A stretch of 64,000 nt of DNA. Origin: Azolla caroliniana (lineage: Eukaryota > Polypodiophyta). Positions 61,401 to 64,000 of the stretch are shown here, in pieces. Numbering within the stretch: the first letter of the stretch is position 1; each line of letters starts with the position of its first letter. The notes under the pieces were generated by a model. The model saw only the letters and a list, made by a program, of their open reading frames with translations. It was not told the origin of the DNA and did no database searches. A program made the position numbers and the translations under genes. The stretch spans positions 21,390,001-21,454,000 of the forward strand of contig JBHGNT010000001.1 of NCBI GenBank assembly GCA_043228905.1, in the 5' to 3' direction.

Positions 61401-64000
61401 TCTTTTTCATCCATTATCTGAGTGTCTCGACTGCTTGGTCGGAAAGCATAACAGAGCTACATTCCAGTCAAGACCACCAAGGAGAAGAGAAATTGCACTG
61501 GAACTAGTACACACAAATGTGTGCTACGTAGATGCCCCATCACATCGAGGTGGACAGTACTTCGTAACGTTCATTGACGACTACAATCGGAAGTTGTGGG
61601 CTTTCATACTAAAGTGAAAGAACCAAGTATTTTCATTCTTCAAGGAGTTCTAGGCTAGAGTTGAAAGTGAGTCGGGTCGGAAGTTGAAGGTTTTCTGAAC
61701 CGACAATGGTGGCAAATATAGAGAGCATTTTGAAGAATATTGTAAGGCCCAAGGTATTCGAATCGCATACATAGTGCCGAAGACCCCTGAGTTGATTGGG
61801 CTTGCAGAGAGGATGAATCAGATAATTATAGAGAGCGTAAAGAACATGTTGTCGCATGCAAAGCTGCCGAAATCGTATTGGGTTGAGGTGATGTGAATGG
61901 TTGTTTATCTGATTAACAGATCTTCCTCTGTACCATTGAAAGGTGATGTCCCAAAGAGGGTGTGGACTGGAAGGATGTCTCTTACCGACACCTGAGGGTG
62001 TTTGGATGTTTGGTGTATATGCATGTGTCTAAGGATCAGAGCCCGAAGCTCGACAGTGAGTCGAGACTCGAAACCATGCATATTCCTGGGGTACTCAGAG
62101 GATGAGTTCGGCTACAAGTTGTGGGACTTAGTCGACAAGAAGGTAGTGAGAAGTCAGGACATAGTCTTCTTGGAAGACAAGACGATCGAGGACTAGAAAC
62201 AACAAAAGTGGGAATTGACTTACCAGTTGACTCCCACTACCACCGAATTAAGAACAGTCGAACCGACACAGTCGACTATTCGGAGATAGCCAATCGGCAT
62301 AGTCGAATCCAAGTCGGTCGACTCAGAGCAACCGACCAATACATATGAGTCGGAGTCTACAGAACCATTGAAGTCGATTGAGGAATACGAGTCGGAGTCG
62401 GCTAACCCTAAGCAACTAATCGACATATATGAACCCAAGGCGAGAGAAGATTCGGCAGAGACATCCGAACCATAGCCAACAACGGGTGGAAGGAGATACC
62501 CACTCAGAGAAAGGAGAGCACCGACTACATATGGCAGTCAATACATCCTCTTGACTAATGAAGGTGAGCCTGAATGCAAGACAAGATGGACTCCTTGCAC
62601 GAAAAGTATACTTACGACTTGGTGGAGCTACCAAAAGGTAAGAGAGCACTCCGGAATAAATGTGTCTACAAAGTGAAAACTGAAGAAGTCAACAGTGCAC
62701 CCCGATATAAACCCCGCATTATGGTGAAGGGATTTCAAGAGAAAATCGGTGTCGACTTTGACGAGATATTCACACTAGTCGTAAAGATGAGATCAATTAG
62801 AACTGTTCTGAGCATAGCTACTAGTATGAATCTAGAGATCGAACAGTTGGATGCCAAAACAACATTCTTGCATGAGGAGCTAGACGAGGAGATCTACATG
62901 CAGTAGCACGAAGGCTTTGAGGACAAAGGAAAAGATAACCTAGTGTGTCGGCTGAAGAAAAGTTTGTATGGTTTGAAACAAGCTCCACACCAATGGTACA
63001 AGCAGTTCAAATCCTTCATGCTAGAACACGAGTTCCACAAAACACGGGCAGATCACTGTGTGTTTGTCAAAAGGTATGATGAAGGTGACTTCTTGATTCT
63101 CTTATTATATGTGGATGACATGTTGATAGATGGACAAGAAACGAAGAGGATCGTGAGCTTGAAGAAAGCATTGGGCAAGTCGCTTTCCATGAAAGATCTT
63201 GGATTGGCCAAATAGATTTTGGGGATGTAGATAGTTCGGGACAGAACTAAGAAAGTGTTATGGGTGTCACAAGAGAAGTATGTGACAAAGGTCCTAGAAA
63301 GATTTAACATGTCAGAAGCAAAGTCGGTCGGTTCTCATTGCCGACAAACGGCAAGATGAATGTTAAGTAATGCCCGAGGAGGGAGAAGCAAAAGGGTTGA
63401 GATGAGGAAGTTATTGTATGCCTCGGCCATCGGCAATTTGATGTATGTTATGGTTTTGTACGAGACCAGACATAGCATTTGTTGTGGGGGCATTAAGCTG
63501 CTACATGAGTAATCCAGTCACAGAACATTGAGCAAGAGTGAAGTGGATACCGGGCTACTTAAAAGGCACCTTGGGGGTGTGCCTCAGGTATGGTGTCGGA
63601 AAACCTATGCTCGAAGGTTTTACTGACTCTGACATGTCCAAGAATGTAGACTCAAGCTGATCCACATTAGGTTATGTGATGACCTATGTAGGGGGAGCAA
63701 TGGCATGGCGATCAAGACTGCAGAAGTCTGTGGCCTTGTCGACCACAGGGGCAGAGTATATGGCCGTGGTAGAGGCCGGCAATGAGCTGATTTGGATGAA
63801 GAATTTCCTTAGTGAACTAGGAATGAAGCAAGAGAGATTCCTACTTCACTATGATCATCAGAATGCCATACATCTAGCCAAGAACGTTGCATACCACTCC
63901 TGAACCAATCATATACAGAGGAGGTATCACTTGTTGCGGAAGAAAGTGCACAAGGGGGAGTTTACCCTTGGGAAGATCCATACTCACGACAATGGATCCG
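61401..64000 (+). pseudogene. Copia C10 pol (integrase, RT, RNase H), window edge
   Basis: It begins in the integrase zinc finger (LSECLDCLVGKHNRATFQ), with VHTNVCYVDAPSHRGGQYFV, a stop, TDNGGKYREHFEEYCKAQGI, and LAERMNQIIIESVKNMLSHA. The linker (LGYSEDEFGYKLWDLVDKKV) is followed by RT 62574-63215: KYTYDLVELPKGKRALRNKC, NLEIEQLDAKTTFLHEELDE, ILLLYVDDMLIDGQE. RNase H 63560-64000: FTDSDMSKNVDSS, VALSTTGAEYMAVVEAGNEL where Glu of STTEAEY is Gly, and NAIHLAKNVAYHS then a stop. At least ten stops or shifts. Integrase N-terminus, protease and gag are missing. It continues past the right edge. Confidence 0.87.

Overview
The window looks like intergenic heterochromatin of a large plant genome. I found no credible host gene: almost every readable protein is a retroelement protein, and most are broken. 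Plant origin is supported by Ty1/copia elements with the tRNA-iMet type primer site TGGTATCAGAGC, a Ty3/gypsy chromovirus with a chromodomain, and 5S-rRNA-derived repeats of the Cassandra type. A Penelope-like reverse transcriptase without a visible endonuclease and a gypsy lineage with unusual motifs suggest a non-seed plant (fern or lycophyte grade), but this is inference only.

Left part (1-30300). A decayed gypsy gag (103-1245, -) lies head-to-head with a decayed chromovirus pol and 3' LTR (1337-4177, +). A second gypsy-like element H (LTR 15737-16153, gag plus coiled-coil region, all -) is split by copia element C1 (5029-13669, -, 5-bp target duplication CTTCC on both sides). C1 itself carries a 3278-bp insertion (6743-10020) made of a 5'-truncated Penelope-like element joined to 2.3 copies of a 5S-derived repeat. 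Then come a copia fragment C6 (16538-18849, -), copia C2 (18850-22849, +, same family as C1), an LTR-like sequence (22850-23299), an unrecognised long coiled-coil gene (23380-26074, -), and a rearranged copia C8 (26080-30102, -) with a piece of another copia (C9, +) in its middle.

Right part (30300-64000). A tandem array of small non-coding LTR elements T (31948-36990) has shared LTRs in an A-B-A-B order. The last T unit, between the LTRs at 36496-36990 and 60525-60994, hosts a nest: copia C3, which contains gypsy G, which contains gag-only gypsy N (between the G RNase H and integrase) and copia C4 (in the G 3' LTR, target duplication CTTTC). The order and orientation of the pieces of C3, G and N become continuous if the segment of about 37492-47445 is flipped, so a ~10-kb inversion occurred after all three were in place. 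The 4-bp target duplication of N (ACGG) now lies on opposite strands at 41362 and 48993. C4 is the least damaged element, with an intact 652-codon RT/RNase H frame, yet it has nonsense codons and a small deletion in integrase. The window ends in a decayed copia pol (C10, 61401-64000, +).

No tRNA gene, CRISPR array or intact non-TE operon or gene was seen. Coordinates of element ends come from TG..CA termini, primer-binding sites, polypurine tracts and target duplications read by eye.
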